A stretch of 57,517 nt of DNA, from the NCBI GenBank assembly GCA_945876305.1, contig CAMCOB010000002.1, positions 1-57,517 on the forward strand, written 5' to 3'. Source of the stretch: Bifidobacterium breve (GTDB taxonomy: Bacteria > Actinomycetota > Thermoleophilia > Miltoncostaeales > Miltoncostaeaceae). The notes beneath the pieces were generated by a model. It saw only the letters and a program-made list of their open reading frames with translations. It searched no databases and was not told the DNA's origin. The translations under genes were made by a program, and so were the position numbers. Every line of letters starts with the position of its first letter. Position 1 is the stretch's first letter. Below are positions 25,281 to 33,391 of the stretch, piece after piece.

Positions 25281-25924
25281 TCCGCATCGGGGTGCTCGCC
25301 GACACGCACGTCGGTGAGTTCCTCGGCGTGCTGCCGCAGGTCGTGCTGGGTGCGCTGGACGGCAGCGACTTCATCCTGCATGCCGGGGACCTCTCCGATG
25401 GTTCGGTCATCCGTGACCTCGAGCGGATCGCCCCCGTCGTGGCCGTGCGTGGAGACCACGACCTGCCATCCGCCCCACGCCTGCCGCGTCGGGCGGTGAT
25501 TCAGGTGGGGCGGCACCGGATTGGGCTCATCCACGGCAAGCGCACCGGCAGCGATGCACTCGTGGTGGTGGCGCACGCAGCGGCAGGCAGGCGAATCGGG
25601 TGGGATGCCGGCCGGGTGCGGGCAATGGCGCGCGCATTTGAGGGCGTGGATGCCGTGGTATTTGGCCACTGGCACGAGGCGTTGATCGCGCAGGTGGATG
25701 GCGTGCTGGTAATGAACCCAGGAGCCGTGTGCCCGTGGGGAAGCCTTGAAGGAGACCGCCCGCCCCGCCCCGGCGCCGCAGGAGTCGCCGACCGGCTGGT
25801 ACGCCGCTATCGCCGGCAACTGGGCCCGCAGGCAATGCAGCCCTCCGTGGGAAGACTGACCGTCAGCGACGCGGGGATCACCGGCGAAATCCTCCCCACC
25901 CCCCGGTGCCAGTCACCGTACTGA
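25277..25924 (+). CDS. YfcE-type metallophosphoesterase
   Basis: A 215-aa calcineurin-like phosphoesterase. Metal ligands are in order: GVLADTHVG, HAGDLSDG, VRGDHD, VVAHAAAG and FGHWHEALI. Ends with VMNPGAVCPWG as in YfcE/MJ0936 phosphodiesterases. These hydrolyse phosphodiesters in vitro, and the natural substrate is usually unknown. Last gene of the wall/division operon, overlapping ddl by ATGA. About 50 residues follow the family core at the C-terminus. Confidence 0.88.
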   Translation: MIRIGVLADTHVGEFLGVLPQVVLGALDGSDFILHAGDLSDGSVIRDLERIAPVVAVRGDHDLPSAPRLPRRAVIQVGRHRIGLIHGKRTGSDALVVVAHAAAGRRIGWDAGRVRAMARAFEGVDAVVFGHWHEALIAQVDGVLVMNPGAVCPWGSLEGDRPPRPGAAGVADRLVRRYRRQLGPQAMQPSVGRLTVSDAGITGEILPTPRCQSPY

Positions 25925-26018
25925 TCAGGTCACAACTGGTGACGACACCCACCGTGCGTCTCTCGTAGGGCAAAAGCCGGTTTTGCAAACTGCCTGCTCA
26001 GCGAGACTTCACCCATCA

Positions 26019-26052
26019 ATGGGGTCAGACCCCGGGTGGGGTCTGACCCCAT
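26019..26052. repeat. Tandem palindrome between convergent genes
   Basis: Two 13-base palindromes, GGGGTC-A-GACCCC and GGGGTC-T-GACCCC, flank the 4-base spacer GGGT. Together, with one AT at each end, they form a perfect 15-bp hairpin (26019-26033 with 26038-26052). It lies between the YfcE-type gene and the recombinase gene on the opposite strand, so it may terminate transcription both ways, although no U-run follows. It also looks like a repetitive extragenic palindrome. Confidence 0.7.
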
Positions 26053-26072
26053 ACAGATTGGGTCACAAATGG

Positions 26073-27104
26073 TTACGAGGCTCTTCGCGCTCTTGGGTGG
26101 GCGCGGTCGAAGTCTTCCCGTAGGTGGCTTGCGGTGATGTGCGTGTACACCTCGGTGGTCACCGGGCTGGCGTGGCCGAGGTGGGCCTGGACGTACCGGA
26201 TATCCACTCCCGCCTGCACCAGGTGGGTGCCGCATGAGTGGCGCAGCGCATGGGGGAACACGCGCACGCCCTCCGCCACCAGACCCGCCTTGTCGGCCGC
26301 GCGGTTGACCTCGCGCCATACGTCCGATCGCCCGATTCGCCGGCCGCGCGCGCCCAGAAATACGGCGTCGGCGTCGCGGTGCTGCTGCTGGGCCTTGCGA
26401 GGGGTCACATCACGTGCGCGCAGTTCCGGCCGGCCCGTCGCCAGATACCGCGTGAGCACCTCGCGGGCCACCACCGGCACTGCCACAGCCCGGTGCTTGC
26501 CGCCCTTGCCCAGCACCACCACGTACGGATCGTCGAGGTCGTCGAGGTGGAGCGCTGACATGTCGAGGCCCGATGCCTCGGTGGCCCGCAGACCGCACCC
26601 GTAGAGCACCTCGATAAGCGCGTGAGTACGAAGACCCAGTGGACCCGGCATGGCGGCCGCGGCGTCGCACAGACGGCGCATCTGCGACGGCGTGAGCGCC
26701 GACACCTCGCGCTGCAGACGCTCCTGACCGCGCGCGGCGGCAGATGGTGGTCGCAGGTCCTGCACAGGATTGGGCAGTGCCAGCGCACGCGACCACCAGC
26801 GGCAGAATGCGCGCACCGCGGCCACCCGGCGGGCACGGCTCGACTGCCTCCCCTCCAGTGCATCCCGCCAGCGCTGCCACCAGTCGGGGGGGATGGCAGC
26901 CATCTGCCCGGCGGCCCGGCGGGCAGATGGGTCATCCTCCACACCAAATGAGGGACCGGCTTCGCCGCCTGCGGCCACCCCAAACGCCTCGCCCAGGATG
27001 AGCAGGTCGCGCGCGTAGGCCGCCCGGGTATTGGCACTGCCGCGTGTGGCAAGAAAACCGGCGACCAGCGCGCGGTACCCGGCGTCGTCCACCTGCACCG
27101 TCAT
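26073..27104 (-). CDS. Tyrosine recombinase (XerC/XerD-like), second of a tandem pair
   Basis: A 343-aa site-specific recombinase. The core-binding SAM-like domain is residues 1 to about 135 and contains an extra segment of roughly 35-40 residues (about 40-80) relative to a typical Xer protein. The catalytic domain has Arg in GCGLRATEASGL, Lys in GKGGKHRAV, HALRH (His and Arg), HLGHAS and the nucleophile Tyr in TEVYTHI. All six catalytic positions are present. The ATG at 27104 overlaps the stop of the other recombinase by ATGA; the longer frame runs through that gene. Chromosome-dimer resolution is the usual job of Xer pairs, but a role at another site is possible. Confidence 0.9.
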   Translation of the reverse strand: MTVQVDDAGYRALVAGFLATRGSANTRAAYARDLLILGEAFGVAAGGEAGPSFGVEDDPSARRAAGQMAAIPPDWWQRWRDALEGRQSSRARRVAAVRAFCRWWSRALALPNPVQDLRPPSAAARGQERLQREVSALTPSQMRRLCDAAAAMPGPLGLRTHALIEVLYGCGLRATEASGLDMSALHLDDLDDPYVVVLGKGGKHRAVAVPVVAREVLTRYLATGRPELRARDVTPRKAQQQHRDADAVFLGARGRRIGRSDVWREVNRAADKAGLVAEGVRVFPHALRHSCGTHLVQAGVDIRYVQAHLGHASPVTTEVYTHITASHLREDFDRAHPRARRAS

Positions 27105-28054
27105 CCGCGCGGGTGGGCGCGACGCAGAGTCTCCTGCAGCGCCTTGGTGGTAACCCCGGTGTAGCGCTCGGTGGTGGCAATGCTTGAGTGCCCCAGAAAC
27201 TCCTGAACCACACGCAGGTGAGCGCCATCGCGACCGCCCGGGCCCTCCAGCAGATGCGTGGCCGCGGCATGGCGAAGCAGGTGCGGGCCACCGCGCCTCC
27301 CAAGCGATTCGAGCCCGCGATTGACGATGCGGTACACGGTGGCGCCATCGAGTGCGGCCCCGGTTCGCGACAGGAACACGCGGGCGCGCGAGGCGGCGGT
27401 GAGCCCGGACATGGCGGCCAGCCTCGGTCGCCCCTCGCCCAGCCACTCGCGAAAGGCATCAACGCACGGCTCAGTCATGGGCACCGTGCGCGAGTACCCA
27501 CCCTTGCCCACCACCGAGACCAGCTCATTCTCGAAGTCGAGCGACGACAACACCAGGTCGCATACCTCCTGGCGGCGCAGCGCGCTGCCATAGAGCACCT
27601 CAACGATGGCCCGGTCGCGGATGGCCAGGGCACGGGCCGTAGATCGTGGCGCGGCATCGGTGACCAGCATGGCCATGTGGTCGGCCATGGCAACAACCTC
27701 GTCCTGCGAGAGGCGCGGAACGGGTGTGCTCTGTGGGCGGGGGGCGTCGATCAGATCGGCGGGTGAGCGACCACGGTCAAACAACGGGGCGAGCCACTCC
27801 CGGAGCGCCGTGAGGGCACGGCGGCGACTGGCCGCTCCCCACCCGATCTCGCGCAGTGCGGCCTCGAGCATGGATGGGGTGATTGCACGTGGGCTCCCCA
27901 CCCCCCGGGGGGCGAGCCACGCCGCTACCCGACGGCAATCGCGCACGTAACCGGCGCGCGACGCCGGTGCCAGCGCACGGGCACGCGACCCCTGCCGCGA
28001 CAGGCGCTCGTCGAGTTCCCGAAGGGACTCCTCCCATGCGGGCGGAAGGTCCAC
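27101..28054 (-). CDS. Tyrosine recombinase (XerC/XerD-like), first of a tandem pair
   Basis: About 317 aa from a GTG at 28054. The frame remains open to 28165 inside the kinase gene, so the start is uncertain. The core-binding domain covers about 1-125. Catalytic residues are Arg in YGSALRRQEVCDL, Lys in GKGGYSRTV, HLLRHAAATHLLE, FLGHSS and Tyr in TERYTGV, all intact. It lies downstream of a Ser/Thr kinase on the same strand and directly overlaps the second recombinase. Such adjacency suggests the two work as a heterotetramer, as XerC and XerD do. Confidence 0.88.
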   Translation of the reverse strand: MDLPPAWEESLRELDERLSRQGSRARALAPASRAGYVRDCRRVAAWLAPRGVGSPRAITPSMLEAALREIGWGAASRRRALTALREWLAPLFDRGRSPADLIDAPRPQSTPVPRLSQDEVVAMADHMAMLVTDAAPRSTARALAIRDRAIVEVLYGSALRRQEVCDLVLSSLDFENELVSVVGKGGYSRTVPMTEPCVDAFREWLGEGRPRLAAMSGLTAASRARVFLSRTGAALDGATVYRIVNRGLESLGRRGGPHLLRHAAATHLLEGPGGRDGAHLRVVQEFLGHSSIATTERYTGVTTKALQETLRRAHPRG

Positions 28055-28100
28055 GTGGACTGGTTCGCCGCCGAGCGGGGGCGCCCTCCACCACGTGAGG

Positions 28101-29795
28101 TCAGCCCTCTGGCACCGTGCCGTCGAACGAGGCCTCGCCCACGTACGCCCGGTAGCCGCCGCCAAGGATGTTGGGGGGGAGCGACGTGATCCACAGCGTG
28201 TAGATGCCAGACGGCGCGCCCGGGGTGAGATTCACCGACTGACGGCCATTCTCGAACGTTCCCTCACCCACCACGCGGGCATCAGTCGCGGGGGGTCCGG
28301 CAAGCACCTGGAACGTACCGCCCGTGCCCTTGGTGATGAGGTTCATGCGCGTGGCCACCGACGGCTGCTGCAGGGTGAACGTAAGCCCCACGCCCGTCTT
28401 GTCCACCCCACCGAAGTCGGCCGTTGCGTACCGCTCCGTACGCCAGGCCGTCTCCTCGTTGCCGTCATATGCCAGCGGAACCTCGCCGGACATCTCCCGT
28501 CCCTCCCCGCCCGGATCAACGTCCTTCACCGAGGCCAGTTGCAATGGACCCACGGCGCCCATCACGTCGGTTGGTGGTGCTGTGGGCTGGGAGGCGGACG
28601 AGGCCGCCTGAGTGACCACATTGCCGGCATCAGATCCGCTGCCACGCCACACGATGAACGCACCCACCCCGGCGAGCGCCACGATGAGCAGCGCTGCCAC
28701 GGCACCGGGCCACACCCGGCGGCGCCCGGATGACTGCGCCACAAACACCTCGGCATCGGGATCGCGGGAGGGCTCAACTTCTGGGACATGCGCCGCAGGC
28801 GGGGGCGGGGTCGAGGGCGGCAAAGCAGGCGGCAGGTCAGGCGGCACCACCGGGCGGGACTGCGTGTCGCCATCGTCCAGCGGCACCACCGACCCGGGTG
28901 TGACCGCAAGCGCCCCGGTCACCTCTTCAGATTCGGTGGCAATGATCACCGGCATCACACCGGTGGCATCCACCGGTACGTCGAGCAGCGCGTCGGACAT
29001 CTCGAGTGCCGACCCAAATCGCGCCGACGGGTCCTTCTCGCACGCGCGCAGCACCACCGATGCCAGATGGGGGGGGATCCCCGGCTGCACGTCGCGGGGG
29101 TCGGGCATTGGATCGCGCACCTGGCGCTGGGCCACCCCCATGGGCGTGTCGGCCGGAAATGGCAACTGCCCCGTGAGGCACTCGTACACCACGATGCCCA
29201 GCGAGTACACATCGGTGCGACCGTCCACGCGCAGGCCGCGCGCCTGCTCGGGCGCCAGATAGTCGCTCGTCCCCAGCACGGTGCCCGTGCGCGTGAGGCC
29301 ACCCTGGTCGCCATCGAGCAGCCGGGCGATGCCGAAGTCGGTGAGCTTGGCCGTGCCGTCGTCGGCCACCAGCACGTTGTGCGACTTGATGTCACGGTGC
29401 ACAACACCAGATCGGTGCGCAAGCTCCAGACCACGTGCCACCTGACTGGTGATTGACGCAGCCAGCTCGGGCGACAGCGCTCCGCGCGACCGGATGAGGG
29501 CCTTCAGGTTCGTGCCCTCCACCAGTTCGAACACGATGTATGGCCCGTCGTCATCCGCGCCCTCATCAAGCAGGCGCACCACCGCCGGATGCGACAACCG
29601 CGCCACCACCTGCGCCTCGCGCCGGAAGCGCTCGATCAGATCCGGATCATCCTGCACCCGTGCGTGCATGCGCTTAAGCGCCACGTCCTGCCCGGTCACC
29701 TCGTCGCGGGCGCGCCACACCGTGGCCATGCCCCCGCTGCCAATGGGCTTGTCAAGGCGATAGCGACCCGAGACCAGGTCGCCGCTGCCGATCAT
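28101..29795 (-). CDS. Transmembrane Ser/Thr kinase with extracellular discoidin-like (F5/8-type) domain
   Basis: About 564 aa from an ATG at 29795; an ATG at 29819 is an alternative. The kinase domain is at about 10-270: GSGGMATVW, Lys-41, HRDIKSHN, DFGIAR and GTSDYLAPEQA. A long Pro-rich linker leads to one helix (about 365-385, AVAALLIVALAGVGAFIVW). The external part, about 410-560, looks like a jelly-roll of the discoidin/galactose-binding kind. It contains YDGNEETAWRTERYATADFGG and GVGLTFTLQQP, a pattern seen outside the membrane in several actinobacterial kinases and MviN-type proteins. It probably senses an envelope ligand. It is divergent from an orphan response regulator and upstream of two recombinases. 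Confidence 0.87.
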   Translation of the reverse strand: MIGSGDLVSGRYRLDKPIGSGGMATVWRARDEVTGQDVALKRMHARVQDDPDLIERFRREAQVVARLSHPAVVRLLDEGADDDGPYIVFELVEGTNLKALIRSRGALSPELAASITSQVARGLELAHRSGVVHRDIKSHNVLVADDGTAKLTDFGIARLLDGDQGGLTRTGTVLGTSDYLAPEQARGLRVDGRTDVYSLGIVVYECLTGQLPFPADTPMGVAQRQVRDPMPDPRDVQPGIPPHLASVVLRACEKDPSARFGSALEMSDALLDVPVDATGVMPVIIATESEEVTGALAVTPGSVVPLDDGDTQSRPVVPPDLPPALPPSTPPPPAAHVPEVEPSRDPDAEVFVAQSSGRRRVWPGAVAALLIVALAGVGAFIVWRGSGSDAGNVVTQAASSASQPTAPPTDVMGAVGPLQLASVKDVDPGGEGREMSGEVPLAYDGNEETAWRTERYATADFGGVDKTGVGLTFTLQQPSVATRMNLITKGTGGTFQVLAGPPATDARVVGEGTFENGRQSVNLTPGAPSGIYTLWITSLPPNILGGGYRAYVGEASFDGTVPEG

Positions 29796-29897
29796 CGAGG
29801 TCCGGTCGTGCGCACGCATGCACCGTAGAGATCGGGCCCGACGCGACGCACCCCATCACGTACCGGAGAACCCTCTCCCGCTGATAGCGTCATTGGC

Positions 29898-30611
29898 GTG
29901 GCCACCCACACCGTGCTCATCGTCGAGGACGACGCCGCTATCGCTGACTCCCTTGCGTACCACCTCGGCCGGGCCGGGTACCGCACGCTGCAGGCGGCCG
30001 ACGGAGGCACGGGGCTTCGCCTGTTTCGTCGCGAGCGGCCCGACATCATCATCCTCGACCTGATGCTGCCCCAGATGGATGGCTGGCGGTTTACCGAGGA
30101 GGTTCGCTCAGACGACCCGGACGTGCCGGTCATCATGTGCAGCGCCCGCACCAGTGAGCACGACCGGGTGCACGGGCTGGAGATCGGGGCCGACGACTAC
30201 GTCACCAAGCCGTTCTCGATGAAGGAGATGGTGGCCCGCGTGTCGGCACACCTGCGCCGTCGCGACAACGAGCTGTCCCGGGGGGATGACGGCGCCATCG
30301 AGTCTGACGGGCTCCTCATCGATCCGGGCCAGGTGCAGGCCTTCGTGGGTGGCAAGAGCGTGGGCCTGACCCCGCGCGAGTTCGAAGTGCTGCTGGTGCT
30401 GGCCAAGGCGGCGGGAAAGCCGCTCGCGCGAAACAAGCTCTATCGCGAGGCCTGGGGCTACGAGATGATGGCCGGCGATCGCTCGGTGGACGTCTTTGTG
30501 CGCAAGGTGCGACAGAAGCTGAAGGTGGCAATCCCGGGCACCGAGTTCGTGGTCACGCACTATGGAGTGGGCTACCGCTTTGACCCCACACCGGAGGGCA
30601 CCACCGACTGA
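29898..30611 (+). CDS. OmpR/PhoB-family response regulator, no adjacent sensor kinase
   Basis: A 237-aa two-domain regulator from GTG 29898. Receiver: VLIVEDDAA acidic pair, phospho-acceptor Asp-54 in ILDLMLP, and Lys-104 in VTKPFS. The C-terminal winged helix (about 140-232) carries LTPREFEVLLVLA, DRSVDVFVRKVRQKL and THYGVGYRF, typical of OmpR/PhoB DNA-binding domains. No histidine kinase gene follows; instead tRNA-Tyr does, and the divergent neighbour is a Ser/Thr kinase. Control by that kinase is possible but speculative. Confidence 0.92.
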   Translation: MATHTVLIVEDDAAIADSLAYHLGRAGYRTLQAADGGTGLRLFRRERPDIIILDLMLPQMDGWRFTEEVRSDDPDVPVIMCSARTSEHDRVHGLEIGADDYVTKPFSMKEMVARVSAHLRRRDNELSRGDDGAIESDGLLIDPGQVQAFVGGKSVGLTPREFEVLLVLAKAAGKPLARNKLYREAWGYEMMAGDRSVDVFVRKVRQKLKVAIPGTEFVVTHYGVGYRFDPTPEGTTD

Positions 30612-30703
30612 CTACTCCGGCCGCGCTCGTCATCTGCCCGAGATGCATCGGGTCGGTGGAGGTGGCGGGGCCATGGTCGGATCTGCCCGGAATCGGTCAG
30701 GCG

Positions 30704-30733
30704 TTGAGTCGGGCACCTTCCCTCCGCTAAGGT
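30704..30733 (+). promoter_or_regulatory. Probable sigma-70-type promoter of tRNA-Tyr
   Basis: TTGAGT (30704-30709) and TAAGGT (30728-30733) are separated by 18 bp and end 12 bases before the tRNA 5' end, a good fit to the TTGACA/TANNNT pattern. Confidence 0.5.
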
Positions 30734-30745
30734 CCCGCGGCCCCT

Positions 30746-30827
30746 GGCGGGATGCCCGAGTGGTCAAAGGGAGCGGTCTGTAAAACCGCCGGCTCTGCCT
30801 ACGAAGGTTCAAATCCTTCTCCCGCCA
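30746..30827 (+). tRNA. tRNA-Tyr (GUA)
   Basis: An 82-nt class II tRNA. Acceptor GGCGGGA pairs with TCCCGCC, discriminator A at 30827. The anticodon loop CTGTAAA gives GTA, read as Tyr. A variable arm is present (GGCTCTGCC) and the T arm is GAAGG-TTCAAAT-CCTTC. The 3' CCA is not encoded. Confidence 0.97.
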
Positions 30828-30833
30828 TGCATA

Positions 30834-30868
30834 CGAAGCCCCGCGCACTCCGCGGGGCTTCGTCGTTT
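30834..30868 (+). terminator. Intrinsic terminator after tRNA-Tyr
   Basis: CGAAGCCCCGCG (30834-30845) pairs perfectly with CGCGGGGCTTCG (30851-30862) over a 5-base loop, followed by TCGTTT. It starts 6 bases after the tRNA and ends just before the stop of the convergent aldehyde dehydrogenase gene, so it may also serve that gene. Confidence 0.78.
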
Positions 30869-30874
30869 GGGGCC

Positions 30875-32332
30875 CTATTCGCCGCCTGCAAGACGGGTGA
30901 TGATCAGCTTGGGCCGGGTCATCTCCATCACGGCCGCCCCCGGCCCCTCGCGTGCGTCACCCGAATCGCGTACGCCGCCATACGGCATGTGGTCCGCCCG
31001 GAACGTGGGGGTCTCGTTGATGAGCACCGCGCCGTAGTCGAGCCGCCGCGCCCATGCCATCGCCCGGTCCACCCGCGCGGTGAAGATGGCGGCCTGCAGC
31101 CCCAGCGGGCTGGCATTGGCCACGGCGATGGCGTCATCAATGCCGTCGTACACAGCAATGGCAACCACCGGACCAAATGCCTCGTGACGCATCAACTGGG
31201 TGGTGGGTGCCACGCCATCAAGGACCGTCGGTGCGAATAGCCCCGGGTAGTCCCCCAGCACACCGCCACGCAGCACCCGGGCCCCCAGACCAGTGGCTTC
31301 GTCAATCCACTCCATAATGCGGGTGGCCGAGGCCGGGTCGAACACCGGCCCCACATCGGTGGCCTCGTCAAGTGGGTCGCCCACCACCAATGCATCAACT
31401 CTCGGCAGCAGTTCATCCACCAGCGCGTCATGCACCTCACGCTGCACGAGGATCCGCTGCACCGAGATGCACGACTGCCCCGCGTGCGTAAACGCTGATG
31501 CCGCGATGCGATCAGCCGCCACTGCCACGTCGGCATCGTGATGCACGATGACCGGTGCGGCATTGCCGAGCTCCAGCGCCACCCGGATGTCGGGGCGCAG
31601 AGCACGAATCGCAACGCCCACCTGCGTGCCCCCGGTAAACGAGATCATCGCGATGTCCGGATGTGCCACCAGCGGCGCTCCCGCCTCGGCGTCCCCGAGC
31701 ACCCACGACAGCATCGCCGGGGGCAACCCCGCCTCGATGAGAATGGCGGCAAGCGCCAAGCCCGACAACGGTGCCCGGCCCGCGGGCTTCAGCACCACCG
31801 GGCAACCCGCAGCCACGGCCGGACCCAACTTGTGCGCCACCAGGTTGAGCGGGAAGTTGAACGGCGTGATGGCCGCAACCACTCCAATGGGCTCGCGCAC
31901 CGTATAGCCCACCATGTCCACCCCCGATTGCGAGGCGTCCATGGGAATGACCTCGCCGGCCAGCGTGCGGGCCACTGCCGCCGAGAACCCGAGCGTGTCC
32001 ACGCACCGTGCGACCTCGCCCCGTGCCTGACGGATGGGCTTCCCGGCCTCGGCGGCGATGATGGTGGCGAGCACAGCCCCGCGTTCCGCTACCAGCAGAG
32101 CGGCGCGGTCGAGCACCTGCGCGCGCGCTGCCTGCGACGGGGGTGCCACTGCCAGTGCCCGGCGGGCCGTGGCCACCGCGAGGTCAACAGCCTCGGCGCC
32201 GTTGTCGTCCACCACGGCGATCTCATCGCCGTCATACGGAGCGGTGATGACCCGCTTCCCAATGGCCGGCAATACCTCGCCGTCGGCCATTCCACTCACG
32301 GGGATCCACTGGGGCACATCAATTCGGGGCAT
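30875..32332 (-). CDS. NAD(P)-dependent aldehyde dehydrogenase family protein
   Basis: A 485-aa cytoplasmic oxidoreductase. Conserved residues: Asn-159 in TPFNFPLN, FTGGTQVG for the cofactor loop, general base Glu-254 in ALELGNAAP, and nucleophile Cys-288 in HAGQSCISVQR. The QSCISVQR form and the overall sequence are nearest to the non-phosphorylating glyceraldehyde-3-phosphate/lactaldehyde/phosphonoacetaldehyde group, but the substrate cannot be fixed. No pathway partner is adjacent; pdxH is divergent 67 bp away. Confidence 0.88.
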   Translation of the reverse strand: MPRIDVPQWIPVSGMADGEVLPAIGKRVITAPYDGDEIAVVDDNGAEAVDLAVATARRALAVAPPSQAARAQVLDRAALLVAERGAVLATIIAAEAGKPIRQARGEVARCVDTLGFSAAVARTLAGEVIPMDASQSGVDMVGYTVREPIGVVAAITPFNFPLNLVAHKLGPAVAAGCPVVLKPAGRAPLSGLALAAILIEAGLPPAMLSWVLGDAEAGAPLVAHPDIAMISFTGGTQVGVAIRALRPDIRVALELGNAAPVIVHHDADVAVAADRIAASAFTHAGQSCISVQRILVQREVHDALVDELLPRVDALVVGDPLDEATDVGPVFDPASATRIMEWIDEATGLGARVLRGGVLGDYPGLFAPTVLDGVAPTTQLMRHEAFGPVVAIAVYDGIDDAIAVANASPLGLQAAIFTARVDRAMAWARRLDYGAVLINETPTFRADHMPYGGVRDSGDAREGPGAAVMEMTRPKLIITRLAGGE

Positions 32333-32399
32333 GACGGGAGGCTACCCCCGACCGTGCGCCGAATATGGCGATGTGCCACCGCTACTGCCCGACCACCTC

Positions 32400-32969
32400 A
32401 TGCCACACCCCCAGACGGCGCTCACCCGTTGGATCGACGAGGCCCGCGATGCGGGCGTTCCGGCGGCCGCGGCGATGGCACTTGCCACCGCTGGCATTGA
32501 CGGACGGCCCTCGGCGCGCATGGTGTTCGTGCGTGCGTGGGGCGCGCGCGGGATCGAGTGGATCACCGACGATTCATCGCGCAAAGCACGTGACATCGCC
32601 GAGCGCGCTGATGCCGCCGGGGTGTTCTACTGGCCCGCACTGGGCCGACAACTGCGCGTGGAGGGCCCGGTGGTACTGCTGGAGCGAAGCGAGCTGGACG
32701 CCTACTTCGCCCGGCGAAGGCCCGAAACCCGCGCTGCGGCGTGGGCATGGAGGCAAGGTGACCGCATGGAGACACGTGGCGACCTCATCCGACTGCTGGC
32801 ATCTGCGCGATCAGACGACCCGCATGAGGGGGCACCGCCGGGATGGGTGGGGCACCGCCTCGAGCCCCGCACCATTGAGTTCTGGCAGGAGGATCCGGAC
32901 GGCGTGCACGATCGCCTGATCGCCGTCAGGGAGCCCACGGGATGGACGATGGAGCGGCTCGCGCCCTAG
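32400..32969 (+). CDS. pdxH: Pyridoxamine 5'-phosphate oxidase
   Basis: A 189-aa FMN enzyme making pyridoxal 5'-phosphate. Motifs: ATAGIDGRPSARMVFVRAW (FMN-binding strand), DSSRKARDIAERADAAGVFYWPALGRQLRVEG, RRPETRAAAWA, and the C-terminal RLEPRTIEFWQ with HDRL. The start is either the ATG at 32400 or an in-frame GTG at 32373; neither has a clear ribosome-binding site. The long open frame upstream overlaps the divergent dehydrogenase gene and is not credible. Confidence 0.93.
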   Translation: MPHPQTALTRWIDEARDAGVPAAAAMALATAGIDGRPSARMVFVRAWGARGIEWITDDSSRKARDIAERADAAGVFYWPALGRQLRVEGPVVLLERSELDAYFARRRPETRAAAWAWRQGDRMETRGDLIRLLASARSDDPHEGAPPGWVGHRLEPRTIEFWQEDPDGVHDRLIAVREPTGWTMERLAP

Positions 32970-33214
32970 TTGTCGTCCCCACTGAGGTTGTGAACGCCTG
33001 AAGGCGCATTCGGTTCTTCCGCGCCACGCTGTGAATTTCGAAAGACACAGCAACGAACGAGAACCGGATGCCCACTTACATAACGCGCCGCTGTCGATTG
33101 AAGTGCCCCGCCGGGGTGCGGTGCGTATTGCGGTGCTCGTCGTTGCGCGCGGGTGGCGTGATGATCGCCGGCATGGTGCTGGCACACGGAGTCGCGCTTC
33201 CCGCGCTCTAGTAG
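32970..33214. other. Non-coding interval before the cobalamin riboswitch
   Basis: This 245-bp gap follows pdxH. It contains a small hairpin CGCCT-GA-AGGCG (32995-33006), then a long imperfect hairpin at 33006-33071 (listed separately), then sequence with no clear features that leads into the riboswitch. A 106-codon frame crossing it (33031-33351) runs into the riboswitch and is not gene-like. Confidence 0.6.
33006..33071. repeat. Long imperfect hairpin after pdxH
   Basis: GCATTCGGTTCT (33006-33017) pairs with AGAACCGGATGC (33060-33071) with one mismatch (G-U in one RNA orientation), and inside it GCTGTG (33028-33033) pairs with CACAGC (33046-33051). The apex holds the palindrome TTTCGAAA. 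It may be a pdxH terminator or a structured RNA; no known family is recognised. Confidence 0.5.
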
Positions 33215-33376
33215 CCTCACCCCACAACGCCATGGGCGGTGGTCAAGGGAAGTCGGTGCAATTCCGGCGCGGTCCCGCCACTGTGAACCGTGAGCGTCTC
33301 CACACGGCGAAAGCCAGCCACTGGGAAACCGGGAAGGCCGTGGAGGCGTGATGACCGGAAGCCAGGAGACCTGCCT
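33215..33376 (+). promoter_or_regulatory. Cobalamin (B12) riboswitch
   Basis: The conserved core is clear: GGTGCAATTCCGGCGCGG followed by TCCCGCCACTGT (33255-33284), the GGGAAACCGGGAA section, and the B12 box AAGCCAGGAGACCTGCC ending at 33375. The 5' boundary is approximate. Only 16 bases separate the box from the ATG of the ECF ATPase gene, and an AGGAG lies inside the box, so adenosylcobalamin binding probably blocks translation. It implies that the downstream transporter takes up cobalamin or a precursor. Confidence 0.95.
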
Positions 33377-33391
33377 CCGCCCTCGGCACCA

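Noticed and set aside
26073..28054. An integrated phage or integrative element marked by the two recombinases
   Set aside because: No phage, plasmid or conjugation genes, no direct repeats at the tRNA genes, and neighbours are chromosomal signalling genes.
30612..30703. A possible small structured RNA (SRP-like) upstream of tRNA-Tyr
   Set aside because: No conserved SRP or other known RNA motif could be found; only the tRNA promoter is supported.
33031..33351. A 106-codon frame before the ECF gene
   Set aside because: It runs into the conserved core of the cobalamin riboswitch and overlaps the long hairpin; the RNA element explains the conservation.
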